A stretch of DNA of 64,000 bases from Martinezella rhizogenes (GCA_013322215.1 JAAMEZ010000056.1:248001-312000); one strand, 5' to 3'. Shown: positions 55,096 to 64,000, numbered from the stretch's first letter. Translations and numbers: made by a program. Notes: generated by a model not told the origin, from the letters alone.

Positions 55096-57027
55096 ATGTC
55101 TGACAAGCAAAACCGCCAGTTTCGCCCCCTGCCCGTTCCGAATGTCGAGCTCGCGGGCCTGTTCGGCTCCCGCCAGGATGCAATCTGCAACTCCACCGCA
55201 GCGACTCTTCTCGACCGCTGCGTCGAGGCCGGCATGATCCAGGCCATCGACGTCAGCCAGCCGAGCCCCGGTATCGTCATTCCCTTGCAGACCTGGTCGG
55301 GCTCGACGCAGATGTTCTGGGACAGCGATCTCGGCAAGTCGATCGAAACCATCGCCTATTCCCTTTATCGTCGCCCCAATGCCGAGCTGGAAGCGCGTGC
55401 GGACGCCATCATCGACATGTATGAAAAGCTGCAGCAGGAGGACGGATACCTGAACGCCTGGTTCCAGCGTGTCCAGCCCGGCCGCCGCTGGACCAACCTT
55501 CGCGATCATCACGAACTTTATTGCGCCGGCCATCTGATCGAGGCGGCTGTCGCCTATTACCAGGCAACGGGCAAGCGCAAGCTGCTCGACATCATGAGCC
55601 GCTTTGCCGATTACATGATCACGGTCTTCGGCCATGACGAAGGCCAGCTGCGCGGCTATTGCGGCCACGAGGAGGTGGAGCTCGCGCTCGTCAAGCTCGC
55701 CCGCGTCACGGGCGAGAAGAAGTATCTCGATCTCGCAAAATACTTCATCGACGAGCGCGGCCAGGAACCGCATTTCTTCACCGATGAAGCGCTTCGCGAC
55801 GGCCGCGATCCGAAAAAATTCGTGCAGAAGACCTATGAATACAGCCAGTCGCACGAGCCGGTGCGCGATCAGACCAAGGTCGTGGGCCATGCCGTGCGCG
55901 CCATGTACCTCTATTCCGGCATGGCCGATATCGCCACGGAATATAATGACGATACCCTGACCGCGGCACTCGAGACGCTCTGGGACGACCTGACGACCAA
56001 GCAGATGTATGTGACCGGCGGTATCGGACCGGCCGCCTCCAACGAAGGCTTTACCGACTACTACGATCTGCCGAACGAAAGCGCCTATGCCGAAACCTGC
56101 GCCTCCGTCGGTCTGGTCTTCTGGGCCAACCGCATGCTCGGCCGCGGTCCGAACCGCCGCTACGCCGATATCATGGAAGTGGCGCTCTATAACGGCGCCA
56201 TGGCCGGACTGTCGCAGGACGGCAAGACCTTCTTCTACGAAAACCCGCTGGAGAGCGCCGGCAAGCATCATCGCTGGACCTGGCATCATTGCCCCTGCTG
56301 CCCGCCGAACATCGCGCGCCTGCTCGCCTCGGTCGGCTCTTATATGTATGCCGCAGCCGACAACGAGATCGCCGTCCATCTCTATGGCGAAAGCAAGGCC
56401 CGCGTGCCGCTCGCCGGCGGCGTGACCGTACAGCTTTCCCAGACGACGCATTACCCCTGGGACGGCGCAATCCGCTTCGACGTCAGCCCCGATCGTGCGG
56501 CCAAATTTGCGCTGTCGCTGCGCATTCCTGAATGGGCCGAAGGCGCGACGCTCGCGATCAATGGCGCGCCGGTCGATCTGTCAACAATCACCGTCGATGG
56601 CTATGCCCGCATCGAACGGGAATGGCAGGCAGGCGATCGTGTCGACCTCATCCTTCCACTCATCCCCCGCACGCTGTTTGCCAACCCGAAAGTCCGCCAG
56701 GACGCCGGGCGTGCTGCCCTGATGCGCGGGCCGCTCGTCTATTGCGTCGAGACCACGGACAACGGTCACGATCTCAACGGCATTTCGCTTTCCAGCGATC
56801 CGGCATCCGCCAAAACCGCGGAAATCGCCGCGCTGGAAGGAGCGGTCGCGCTCGACGTTCCCGTGACGCGCGAGACGTCTGACTGGGGTTCAGATCTCTA
56901 TCGCACGGCGCCACCGAAAAGCGCTGTTTCCACGGCGCGCTTCGTCCCCTATCATCTCTGGGACAATCGCGAACCCGGTGAAATGCTTGTCTGGATCCGC
57001 GCCGATCAGATGCAGCGCGGAGTCTAG
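55096..57027 (+). CDS. Beta-L-arabinofuranosidase, glycoside hydrolase family 127
   Basis: A 643-residue GH127 (formerly DUF1680) enzyme. The zinc-bound cysteine centre known from HypBA1 is recognisable: E333 and C335 in NESAYAETC and the pair C401/C402 in HCPCCPPN, with E317 (YNEGF type) as possible acid/base. No signal peptide, so it works in the cytoplasm on imported oligosaccharide, releasing L-arabinose. It lies between the permease and ATPase genes, which makes the operon's role clear: uptake of beta-L-arabinofuranosides such as those from plant glycoproteins. Confidence 0.93.
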   Translation: MSDKQNRQFRPLPVPNVELAGLFGSRQDAICNSTAATLLDRCVEAGMIQAIDVSQPSPGIVIPLQTWSGSTQMFWDSDLGKSIETIAYSLYRRPNAELEARADAIIDMYEKLQQEDGYLNAWFQRVQPGRRWTNLRDHHELYCAGHLIEAAVAYYQATGKRKLLDIMSRFADYMITVFGHDEGQLRGYCGHEEVELALVKLARVTGEKKYLDLAKYFIDERGQEPHFFTDEALRDGRDPKKFVQKTYEYSQSHEPVRDQTKVVGHAVRAMYLYSGMADIATEYNDDTLTAALETLWDDLTTKQMYVTGGIGPAASNEGFTDYYDLPNESAYAETCASVGLVFWANRMLGRGPNRRYADIMEVALYNGAMAGLSQDGKTFFYENPLESAGKHHRWTWHHCPCCPPNIARLLASVGSYMYAAADNEIAVHLYGESKARVPLAGGVTVQLSQTTHYPWDGAIRFDVSPDRAAKFALSLRIPEWAEGATLAINGAPVDLSTITVDGYARIEREWQAGDRVDLILPLIPRTLFANPKVRQDAGRAALMRGPLVYCVETTDNGHDLNGISLSSDPASAKTAEIAALEGAVALDVPVTRETSDWGSDLYRTAPPKSAVSTARFVPYHLWDNREPGEMLVWIRADQMQRGV

Positions 57028-57028
57028 C

Positions 57029-58102
57029 ATGACAAAGAACAGCATGCGCCTGACCGGCGTCCGCAAGAGTTTTGGCGGGCTCGAGGTCATTCACGGCATC
57101 GATCTCGACATACCGGAAGGCGCTTTCGTCGTCTTCGTCGGCCCCTCCGGCTGTGGCAAATCCACGCTGCTGCGCATGATTGCCGGGCTGGAGGAAGTCA
57201 CCGACGGCGAGATCGCCATCAAGGGCCGGGATGTCACCGATCTCGATCCTTCCGAGCGCGGCATCGCCATGGTCTTCCAGTCCTATGCGCTCTATCCGCA
57301 TATGAGCGTGCGCGACAATCTCGGTTTCGGGCTGAAAATGGCCCGAACTGATGCATCCGAAATCGAAAGACGCGTGCGATCCGCCGCCGCGATCCTCAAG
57401 ATCGATCATCTATTGGACCGCCGGCCGGGACAGCTTTCCGGCGGCCAACGCCAGCGCGTCGCCATCGGACGCGCCATCGTTCGCGAGCCGGACGTCTTTC
57501 TCTTCGACGAGCCGCTCTCCAATCTCGATGCGGAGCTGCGCGTCTCGATGCGCATCGAAATTGCCCGGCTGCATCGCGAGCTCGGCAATACGATGATCTA
57601 CGTCACCCATGACCAGACGGAGGCGATGACGCTCGCCGACAAGATCGTCGTGCTGAGAGACGGCCGGATCGAACAGGTGGGCAGCCCACGCGAGGTCTAT
57701 GAAGATCCGGCCAACAGCTTTGTCGCCGGCTTCATCGGCTCGCCAAGGATGAACATGATCGAAGCGACGTGGTCCGATGACGGGACGGCGAAGGTCGGAA
57801 ACGGCAGCATCAAGGTAGACCTTTTACAGACCAAGCCATCAGCGGGCGAAAAGATCCTCCTTGGCATGCGCCCCGAACATTTCGTCGTCACGTCAAATGC
57901 GGACGATGCCGTGCGAGTCACGGTCGACGTCACCGAATATCTAGGCGGCACCCGCTATCTCTACTGCCAGACAGAGGACGGCCAGGCGATCATTGCCGAA
58001 TATCGCGACGGGCCGGAGATCGAGCGCGGCGACACGCTCCACCTGCATTGCCCGCCCGAACGCCGGCGCTATTTCGACAAACAGGGAGGACGGCTGCGGT
58101 AG
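57029..58102 (+). CDS. Sugar ABC transporter ATP-binding protein (UgpC type)
   Basis: A 357-residue CUT1 ATPase with Walker A GPSGCGKST, signature LSGGQRQRVAIGRAI, Walker B VFLFDEPLSNLDAE and H-loop YVTHDQTEAM, plus a C-terminal regulatory domain. The ATG at 57029 lies one base after the hydrolase stop. It completes the importer encoded at 51988-55071. Confidence 0.94.
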   Translation: MTKNSMRLTGVRKSFGGLEVIHGIDLDIPEGAFVVFVGPSGCGKSTLLRMIAGLEEVTDGEIAIKGRDVTDLDPSERGIAMVFQSYALYPHMSVRDNLGFGLKMARTDASEIERRVRSAAAILKIDHLLDRRPGQLSGGQRQRVAIGRAIVREPDVFLFDEPLSNLDAELRVSMRIEIARLHRELGNTMIYVTHDQTEAMTLADKIVVLRDGRIEQVGSPREVYEDPANSFVAGFIGSPRMNMIEATWSDDGTAKVGNGSIKVDLLQTKPSAGEKILLGMRPEHFVVTSNADDAVRVTVDVTEYLGGTRYLYCQTEDGQAIIAEYRDGPEIERGDTLHLHCPPERRRYFDKQGGRLR

Positions 58103-58178
58103 ATGCTTTGGCTAGTCAACCCGCATACTCGTTGCCCGATAGCCGGCGGGCTGTCTGCGACCTCGCCGACGTAGGCAT

Positions 58179-58214
58179 CATCCAGCCAACAAGGTAAAAA
58201 TCGTTGGCTGGATG
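58179..58214. terminator. Bidirectional terminator after the arabinofuranoside operon
   Basis: CATCCAGCCAAC and GTTGGCTGGATG form a perfect twelve-pair stem with a twelve-base loop between converging genes (58102 and 58223). Confidence 0.75.
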
Positions 58215-58222
58215 TCGGTATA

Positions 58223-60493
58223 TCATGCCGCTTTGCTGACCCGCACCGGAACGGATTTATAAGACGGTGTGCCGCTTTCTTTGTCCTGGTAGTCGATCGG
58301 GATCAGGCAATTTGCCTCCGGGTAATAGGCGGCGACAGAGCCCTCGGAAATATCGTAGGAAATCGCCGTCAGCTTCAAGAGCCGCTTGCCGCCGGAGGGA
58401 AGTGCGGTCTCGATCTCGACGAGATCGCCATGTTCCAGTCCCTTTGCCTTCAAATCCCTATCGTTCATGAACAGGACGTCGCGGCGGCCGAATACGCCGC
58501 GATAGCGGTCGTCAAGGCCATAGATCGTCGTATTATACTGATCGTGGCTGCGGATGGTGGCCAGCTTGAGGATGGTTCCATCCGAAAGCAAGATGTCTTC
58601 GTTGAGGCCGGAAAACAGCTTGAACTCCGCCTTGCCCGACGGTGTCTTCCAGACGCGCTCCGTCGGCCCGATTGGCAGACGGAAGCCACCCGGCACGCGG
58701 ATACGCTCATTGTAATCGGCGAAATCCGGGTAGACGATTTCAATCTTGTCGCGGATCAGATCGTAGTCGGTGATGAGATCCATCCATGCAACCTTGCTGC
58801 TCGGCAGGGTCGCCTGCGCCATCGCGGCAACAATGGCAGGCTCCGAACGCAGTTGATCGGAGGCCGGTTTCAGCCGACCACGCGAGGCATGCACCATCGA
58901 CATCGAATCCTCGATCGTGACCGATTGAGCGCCGGTCGCCTGAATGTCCTGCTCGGTGCGACCGAGCACGGGAAACAGGAAAGACTCCTTGCCGATCAAG
59001 AGATTGGAGCGATTGAGTTTGGTGTTCATATGAACGGCGAGATCGAGCTTGCGCATGCTTTCAGCACAGAGATCCGGATCGGGAAGCGCGATCGAGAAAT
59101 TGCCGCCGAGGCAAAGCAGTACTTTGGAGCGTCCCTCCGCCATCGCCTGCATGGCGGCAACTGCATCGTGACCATGATGAGCCGGTGAGGTGAAACCGAA
59201 CGCCCGTTCGATGCCCTCGATCAGCGCTGGAGTCGGCTTTTCGGTGATCCCGACGGTGCGATTGCCCTGCACGTTGGAATGGCCGCGCAGCGGGCAGATG
59301 CCGGCGCCGGGCTTGCCGAAATTGCCGCGCAACAGCAAGAGGTTGGCGATCTGCTGGACATTCGCCGTTCCCTTGGCATGCTGGGTGATGCCCATGCCGT
59401 AAGCGACGATCGTTGCCTTCGACTTTGCATAAATGGCGGCAACCCGCTCCAGATCAGCGCGGGCAAGACCGGAGACCCGCTCGATATCAGCCCATTCCGT
59501 CCGGTTGATGTCGTCAACGAGAGCCTCGAAGCCCGTGGTGTGTTCGGCGATGAATGCGTGATCGAGAACATCCGGCAACGTTTCGGCAAGCGCCAGAACA
59601 GCTTTCATGATGCCCTTGAGGGCCGCGGCATCGCCGCCGATCTTCACCTGATAATAGGACGATGCGATCCGCGTCGAACCGAAGGTTCCCATTTCGATGG
59701 GGTCTTGCGGGTCGGCAAAACGCTCCAGCGCCCGCTCCTTCAGCGGGTTGAAGACGATGATCGGCACGCCGCGGCGCGAGCATTCATGCAATGTACCCAT
59801 CATGCGCGGATGGTTCGTGCCGGGATTGTGCCCCATCGAAATGATCAGATCGCATTCGTCGAAGTCGTCGAGCGAGACGGTACCCTTGCCGATGCCGATC
59901 GATTGCGGCAGGCCGACGCTGGTTGCCTCATGGCACATGTTCGAGCAATCGGGGAAATTGTTGGTACCGTATTCGCGGGCAAAGATCTGGAAGAGAAACG
60001 CCGCCTCGTTGGAGGCTCGGCCCGACGTATAAAATTCGACCATATCCGGATCGGGCTGGCTTCGCATGACCTCGCCGATGCGGGCAAAGGCGTCTTCCCA
60101 GGCAATTGGCTGGTAGGTATCGGATGCCCGGTCATAGACCATCGGATGCGTCAATCGGCCGGAATTTTCCAGCTCATAATCGCTCCACGTCAAAAGTTCA
60201 CTGACTGTATGCTTGGCGAAGAACTCGGGCGTCACGCGCTTGTTGGTTGCTTCCCAGGTGACGGCTTTGGCGCCGTTTTCGCAAAACTGGAAGGTGGAGG
60301 TGTGCTCCTTGTCGGGCCAGGCGCAGCCGGGGCAATCGAAGCCTGTAGGCTTGTTGGTGCGCAGGAGAAGACCGGGCGCCTCGGTGATATCCATCTGCTC
60401 ACGCACCGCATTGGCCGTGGCTTTCAACGCGCCCCAACCGCCAGCAGGGCTGTTATAGGGACGAATACCGGGGACTTCACGCTTCCGCGCCAT
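58223..60493 (-). CDS. FdhF/YdeP-family molybdopterin oxidoreductase
   Basis: A 756-residue molybdopterin-binding oxidoreductase of the YdeP branch, related to formate dehydrogenase alpha subunits. The N-terminal cysteine pair CPGCAWPD near residue 54 and the FCENGAKAVTWE segment are typical; a molybdopterin domain follows and a C-terminal dinucleotide-binding part ends the protein. YdeP of E. coli has been linked to acid resistance but its reaction is unknown. No partner electron-transfer subunit or FdhD is adjacent, so it stands alone. Confidence 0.9.
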   Translation of the reverse strand: MARKREVPGIRPYNSPAGGWGALKATANAVREQMDITEAPGLLLRTNKPTGFDCPGCAWPDKEHTSTFQFCENGAKAVTWEATNKRVTPEFFAKHTVSELLTWSDYELENSGRLTHPMVYDRASDTYQPIAWEDAFARIGEVMRSQPDPDMVEFYTSGRASNEAAFLFQIFAREYGTNNFPDCSNMCHEATSVGLPQSIGIGKGTVSLDDFDECDLIISMGHNPGTNHPRMMGTLHECSRRGVPIIVFNPLKERALERFADPQDPIEMGTFGSTRIASSYYQVKIGGDAAALKGIMKAVLALAETLPDVLDHAFIAEHTTGFEALVDDINRTEWADIERVSGLARADLERVAAIYAKSKATIVAYGMGITQHAKGTANVQQIANLLLLRGNFGKPGAGICPLRGHSNVQGNRTVGITEKPTPALIEGIERAFGFTSPAHHGHDAVAAMQAMAEGRSKVLLCLGGNFSIALPDPDLCAESMRKLDLAVHMNTKLNRSNLLIGKESFLFPVLGRTEQDIQATGAQSVTIEDSMSMVHASRGRLKPASDQLRSEPAIVAAMAQATLPSSKVAWMDLITDYDLIRDKIEIVYPDFADYNERIRVPGGFRLPIGPTERVWKTPSGKAEFKLFSGLNEDILLSDGTILKLATIRSHDQYNTTIYGLDDRYRGVFGRRDVLFMNDRDLKAKGLEHGDLVEIETALPSGGKRLLKLTAISYDISEGSVAAYYPEANCLIPIDYQDKESGTPSYKSVPVRVSKAA

Positions 60494-60736
60494 GATACGC
60501 TCCTTTGGCTACCCAAACGGCTTCCTCCCAAAGGCCGGGCTTACAAGAAATAAGCTTGCGACATCAGGGAGTAAAGCACAATCAAGCGACAGAAAATCAA
60601 ACAATCCCCCAGCGTGATGAAGCCATGTGCAAGCTAGTGCATTTCCGCTTTTCTTCGCATCACGAAAATGCTCTATCCTCTTGTTTGTTCTCGCATTCCG
60701 GATGGAAAACCGCTGCGCACTTTTCCTGGAATTGCT
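60494..60736. other. Intergenic region with palindromic repeats
   Basis: About 240 bases between the oxidoreductase start and the transglycosylase stop. It holds a REP-like block: one palindrome around GCATTT...AAATGC (about 60641-60671) and the 38-base element at 60695-60732. The promoter of the oxidoreductase should lie on the left side. Confidence 0.5.
60695..60732 (-). repeat. Rhizobial intergenic palindromic repeat, copy 2
   Basis: A 38-base palindromic element matching the one at 33689-33726 in reverse orientation in 32 of 38 positions. Both copies lie directly behind a gene's 3' end. Sequences of this kind are spread through rhizobial genomes. Confidence 0.7.
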
Positions 60737-61687
60737 CTAGTTCTTGAAGACGAGGCAGGAGCCACCCTGCTGCCGGACCTGCGTGCAAACGGCATCCGCT
60801 TCCTCCCGTGTTTGCCGCGGAATGCGCGCCGCATAACGGACCCGGCGGCCGAAGTCGGCATTGCGCTGACGCACGATCAACGGCTTCTCCGTATTCAGCG
60901 GTGACGGCAGTTTTCTTATGTTTGCTGTAAACAGACGGCGAGCGGCATCCAACTGGAAATGCTCGGCCAATTGCGCGCCCCAGGGCGCCCAGGGCCGCTC
61001 CTGCTCCAGGGGAGTGGGTTTCAGGCGCCTGCTCTGCGCAAGCGCGACGCAGGAATCGACAAACGGCTTGCTCTTATCCAGCACGGGAGCTGCGATATCG
61101 GGCGGATCATCGCGCCACTCCTCGACGCTATGGGCAGTGATCGCGCTCACATAGTTGCGCGTCTCATAGGGAAGTCCGCCGGAGTTCAGGAAATTGGCAA
61201 GACCGGCTTCGCCGGCATTATAAGCAGCGGCAGCCAATCCCAAATTGCCGAAGCGGTCCCGCAATTCATCAAGATAGGTCGCCGCCTTGCCGAGCGCCTC
61301 AAGCGCGTCGTAGCTGTCACGCACGCCACGCAGCTTCGCTGTTCCCGGCATGAATTGTGCGATGCCGCGCGCGCCCTTGGGGCTTACCGCATCGGAGCGA
61401 AAGAGGCTTTCGCGCCAGACCAGACGCGCCAGATAGTCCGGCGGCAGATGGTTGGCATGCGCGAAATATTCGATGGCAGTGCAGAGATCGCGATTGTAAC
61501 TGTCCTTACGCAGGCACAGCGTTTGACCCGTCTCCGTCGTTAGTGGCCCGGAGACGCAGACGGGCGGCGCCACGCTCCATTCCGGCTGCGCGACTGCTGG
61601 ACCGAAGGCCGAAACAGCAATGATACATGCAATCGCAGAGGCAACGATGGTGCCGACGAAGCCTGCCCTATGCTGCCTGCCTGTCAT
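60737..61687 (-). CDS. Lytic transglycosylase (SLT family)
   Basis: A 316-residue exported protein with an N-terminal signal sequence (residues 10-33) and an SLT domain from about residue 65. The catalytic glutamate is in WRESLF, followed by SPKGARGIAQFMPGTA and AAYNAGE, all signature motifs. It cleaves peptidoglycan glycan strands and releases anhydro-muropeptides. The C-terminal 70 residues form an extra region with two cysteines near the end that may be a cell-wall binding part. AnmK, encoded next, handles the anhydro-sugar produced. Confidence 0.9.
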   Translation of the reverse strand: MTGRQHRAGFVGTIVASAIACIIAVSAFGPAVAQPEWSVAPPVCVSGPLTTETGQTLCLRKDSYNRDLCTAIEYFAHANHLPPDYLARLVWRESLFRSDAVSPKGARGIAQFMPGTAKLRGVRDSYDALEALGKAATYLDELRDRFGNLGLAAAAYNAGEAGLANFLNSGGLPYETRNYVSAITAHSVEEWRDDPPDIAAPVLDKSKPFVDSCVALAQSRRLKPTPLEQERPWAPWGAQLAEHFQLDAARRLFTANIRKLPSPLNTEKPLIVRQRNADFGRRVRYAARIPRQTREEADAVCTQVRQQGGSCLVFKN

Positions 61688-61795
61688 CTAAGCGATATCC
61701 GTCCGAAACCAACCGATCGCAAATTCGCGGCCTCTTCATAACATCGAAGGCGAGCGGCGAAAACCTCAGATGCGACGGCAGTCGCTGGCAGACTA

Positions 61796-62911
61796 CTATT
61801 CCGCGAGGCGCCCGCCGCGCATCGGCGCAGGCACGCCCGTCGTGCCGGGAAAGCTGATCGGCATGCCGCGCAGCACGCGCACGGCGAGAAACGCAAAGCA
61901 CTCCGCCTCGACGGCATCGCCACGCCAGCCAAGATCTTCAGCAAAGATCGGCTCGACTCCGGCCCGGCTCTTCAGCATCGCCATGATCGTCGGATTGTGC
62001 CTGCCGCCGCCACTGACGACGACCTTGCTCGGTCTGCGCGGCAAAAGATCCAGCGCCTTGCCGACGGCGCTTGCCGTGAAGGCTGACAGCGTGGCGGCAC
62101 CGTCTTCCGGACCAAGGCCATCCGCCATGGAGGCACCGAAATCGAACCGATCCAGCGACTTCGGATAGGGCGCAGTCAGATAGGGATGCTGCAGCAGCTT
62201 TTCGAGCCGTGCCTCATCGACCTTGCCGGCGCGCCCAAGCGCACCGTCGCGATCCATCTCCCCGAGCCCGTGGGATTTGATGAAATCGTTCAAGGGCGCG
62301 TTGGCCGGGCCTGTATCGAAAGCAACGAAATTGCCCTCGCCATCCCACCAGGTGACATTGGCAACGCCGCCGAGATTGAGAATGGCCACCTCTCCTGCCG
62401 CACCCGCTCCGCGCAACAGCGCGGTGTGATAGGCTGCGGCAAGCGGTGCGCCCTGCCCACCGGCGCGCATGTCGGCCGAGCGGAAATCATAGGCGACCTT
62501 TGTGCCGAGGATCGAACGCATCAGCTCACCATCACCAAGCTGGCGCGTCTGCCCCAACCTGTCCTTCTGCGGTGCCCGATGCAAGACCGTCTGGCCATGA
62601 AAGCCGACGACGCCGATATCGGCCATCGTCATGCCGTTGTCTTCGACCAGTTCCCTGACCGCCTCCGACTGGGCTCGCGTCAGCGCCTCCTCGGCGGCCT
62701 TGAAGATTGCCGGCTCAGGCCCTTCGAAATTCCATGCCCGGGCCTGCCGCAGCGTCTCTTCCAGCAACTCCCGAATCCAGCTGGGATAAGGCGCCAGAAC
62801 ATAGGGCCCGAACTCCTCGATCCGCTCGCCGTCCGTCTTCAGCATGGCGACATCGATATTGCCGTCAAGGACGGTCCCGGTCATCAGACCGACTGCCCAG
62901 ATTGGTTCCAT
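61796..62911 (-). CDS. anmK: Anhydro-N-acetylmuramic acid kinase
   Basis: A 371-residue sugar kinase that phosphorylates anhydro-MurNAc during peptidoglycan recycling. Motifs include the phosphate-binding GLMTGTVLDG at residue 8 (a variant of GLMSGTSLDG), GFHGQTVLH near residue 103, NLGGVANVT, DTGPANAPLND and VSGGGRHNPT. The ATG at 62911 begins the family N-terminus; the open frame upstream overlaps the next gene. It starts ten bases after the serine-hydrolase stop, in an operon with it. Confidence 0.95.
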   Translation of the reverse strand: MEPIWAVGLMTGTVLDGNIDVAMLKTDGERIEEFGPYVLAPYPSWIRELLEETLRQARAWNFEGPEPAIFKAAEEALTRAQSEAVRELVEDNGMTMADIGVVGFHGQTVLHRAPQKDRLGQTRQLGDGELMRSILGTKVAYDFRSADMRAGGQGAPLAAAYHTALLRGAGAAGEVAILNLGGVANVTWWDGEGNFVAFDTGPANAPLNDFIKSHGLGEMDRDGALGRAGKVDEARLEKLLQHPYLTAPYPKSLDRFDFGASMADGLGPEDGAATLSAFTASAVGKALDLLPRRPSKVVVSGGGRHNPTIMAMLKSRAGVEPIFAEDLGWRGDAVEAECFAFLAVRVLRGMPISFPGTTGVPAPMRGGRLAE

Positions 62912-62921
62912 GGTCAGGCTC

Positions 62922-63941
62922 CTATGCTGCGTTGACGTGATCGCTGACGGCCTGACGAAGCGCCAGTATGCCGCTGTCGAAATGGCGTGTCGGATGAATG
63001 CGGTTGGTGAGCAAGGTCCAGGCCCTGCCCCTGTCGAAGTCGATCCAGAGCGCCGTACCGGTGAAGCCCGTATGGCCGATGGTTCCGGACGAGCAGAGAG
63101 CGCCGCCATGCCAGCCGTCATGAGGCCGCTCCCAGCCATGGGTGCGCGTTGCCGAAAGCGGCGTCCGCATCAGGGCGATCGATTGGGCAGATGCGCCGCT
63201 ACCGTCAAGTAATCCCCTTGCAAAATCGAGGATCGCGTCAGCCGTTCCGAACAGGCCGGCATGGCCGGCGCCCTGCAGCGCCGAGCAATTGTCGTCATGG
63301 ACTTCGCCCGACAGGATGCGATGCCGCCAGGTGCAGTCTTCGGTCGCGGCGGCGAGCTCGGGCGGCGCAGAGAAGGCAAAACCCGGGCCTGCGTCCATGG
63401 CCCGAATGGTTTGTCCGGCCAGTCGTTCCAGCGCAAAACCGAGCAGGATGAAATTGATATCGGAATAGACGGGTGGCCCGGCACGCCATTCGCGCTGGAG
63501 GATGAAGGCGCGCAGGAGATCCGGGTCGCGACCGTAGGTATAGATCGGTTCGACCGCTGGAAACGGCGTCTGATGCCCGAGGCACTGGCGAAACGTCACC
63601 TTTCGTTCCCATGCTTCGGCGCTGTATTGGCGAAGATCGGGCAGGAGCGTCGTCAGCGGCGCATCGAGGTCGATCGTGCCGGCTTCCGCCAAGGCCAGAA
63701 TGCGCGGCGTGGTGAAAATAACCTTGGTGAGCGACGCAAGATCGAACCAGGTATCGGCGAGCATCGGCCTGGCGCTCGGCACCTTCTGCGCTGAGCCGCT
63801 GGCGCGAACCTGCCGGTTGCCGTCGAGATCGATCATGCCAAGCACGCCGCCGGGAATGCGTGCCGCCGCGACCGATTGTTCGAGCGGCGTGAGGGCCCGA
63901 TCGAAACGTTCTTGAAACTGCATGCTCCCCCCTGTTGCCAT
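62922..63941 (-). CDS. Serine hydrolase of the beta-lactamase/EstB family
   Basis: A 339-residue penicillin-binding-like serine hydrolase. Motifs: S-x-x-K in LASLTKVIF near residue 70, a Y-S-D motif in YSDINFIL and HTGFTG near the end as the third motif. No signal peptide is visible, so it may act in the cytoplasm, for example on muropeptide esters or amides. It is next to anmK and presumably linked to peptidoglycan recycling. The ATG at 63941 has GGAG eight bases before; an ATG at 63923 is possible. Confidence 0.85.
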   Translation of the reverse strand: MATGGSMQFQERFDRALTPLEQSVAAARIPGGVLGMIDLDGNRQVRASGSAQKVPSARPMLADTWFDLASLTKVIFTTPRILALAEAGTIDLDAPLTTLLPDLRQYSAEAWERKVTFRQCLGHQTPFPAVEPIYTYGRDPDLLRAFILQREWRAGPPVYSDINFILLGFALERLAGQTIRAMDAGPGFAFSAPPELAAATEDCTWRHRILSGEVHDDNCSALQGAGHAGLFGTADAILDFARGLLDGSGASAQSIALMRTPLSATRTHGWERPHDGWHGGALCSSGTIGHTGFTGTALWIDFDRGRAWTLLTNRIHPTRHFDSGILALRQAVSDHVNAA

Positions 63942-63957
63942 CTCGCCTCTCCTTCGC

Positions 63958-64000
63958 TCAGGCTTCCGCCAAAGCGATGTGATCCGGCGCGAAGCGGCGC
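63958..64000 (-). CDS. C-terminal end of an unidentified upstream gene
   Basis: The last thirteen residues (RRFAPDHIALAEA) of a minus-strand gene that continues past the window edge. Its stop is 16 bases before the serine-hydrolase start, so it is likely part of the same operon. Too short to identify. Confidence 0.4.
   Translation of the reverse strand, partial: RRFAPDHIALAEA

Noticed and set aside
54325..56451. A 708-codon minus-strand open frame
   Set aside because: Antisense to the permease and GH127 genes; low-complexity arginine/aspartate/histidine-rich translation without family features.
58103..58178. Possible small gene between the ATPase and oxidoreductase genes
   Set aside because: Too short, and the area is dominated by a terminator hairpin.

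Overview
The window looks like an accessory-gene-rich part of a Rhizobiaceae replicon (chromosome, chromid or megaplasmid), most likely Rhizobium or a close relative. The evidence is high GC, dense ABC-transporter catabolic operons, a RopA-type porin, a thiCOSGE operon behind a TPP riboswitch, a Lrp-type regulator divergent from a long PutA, and an isocitrate lyase divergent from a RamB-like regulator. Species was not determined. No rRNA, tRNA, CRISPR array, transposase or replication gene was seen.

Layout. 1-6966: an operon for uptake and breakdown of an N-heterocycle or nucleobase-like compound (BMP-family binding protein, amidase, double ATPase, two permeases, CodA-like deaminase). 7226-8320: an AT-richer lone membrane acyltransferase. 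8558-15298: a sugar or sugar-acid operon (DapA-like lyase, GntR/FCD regulator, ABC importer, PfkB kinase). 15299-17342: an ABC exporter behind a possible leader peptide. 17421-20601: RamB-like regulator / aceA pair. 20670-25468: asparagine/aspartate locus (asparaginase, permease, aspartase, GntR regulator). 25658-26839: MFS exporter. 27023-31344: operon of ECF sigma factor, probable anti-sigma factor, Spy-like protein, DUF1800 and Tat-exported DUF1501. 31713-35013: EF-hand protein, TetR regulator, porin. 35632-36375: GT-A-like protein. 36475-41111: thiamine operon. 41273-46188: small exported protein, DUF1989 protein with a LysR regulator, LacI and LysR regulators, tautomerase, small helical protein. 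46333-50682: putR/putA. 50848-58102: L-arabinofuranoside uptake and hydrolysis operon with twin palindromic operators. 58223-60493: YdeP-like molybdopterin oxidoreductase. 60737-64000: peptidoglycan turnover genes (lytic transglycosylase, AnmK, serine hydrolase).

The overall picture is soil- or plant-associated scavenging: small self-contained units, each with its own regulator and often a visible palindromic operator between divergent genes. No wholly unknown system stands out as certain. The best candidates for new biology are the sigma/Spy/DUF1800/DUF1501 operon, the leader-peptide arrangement before the ABC exporter, the CodA-like deaminase with an altered active-site residue in an unusual transport operon, and several unreported-looking operator arrays.
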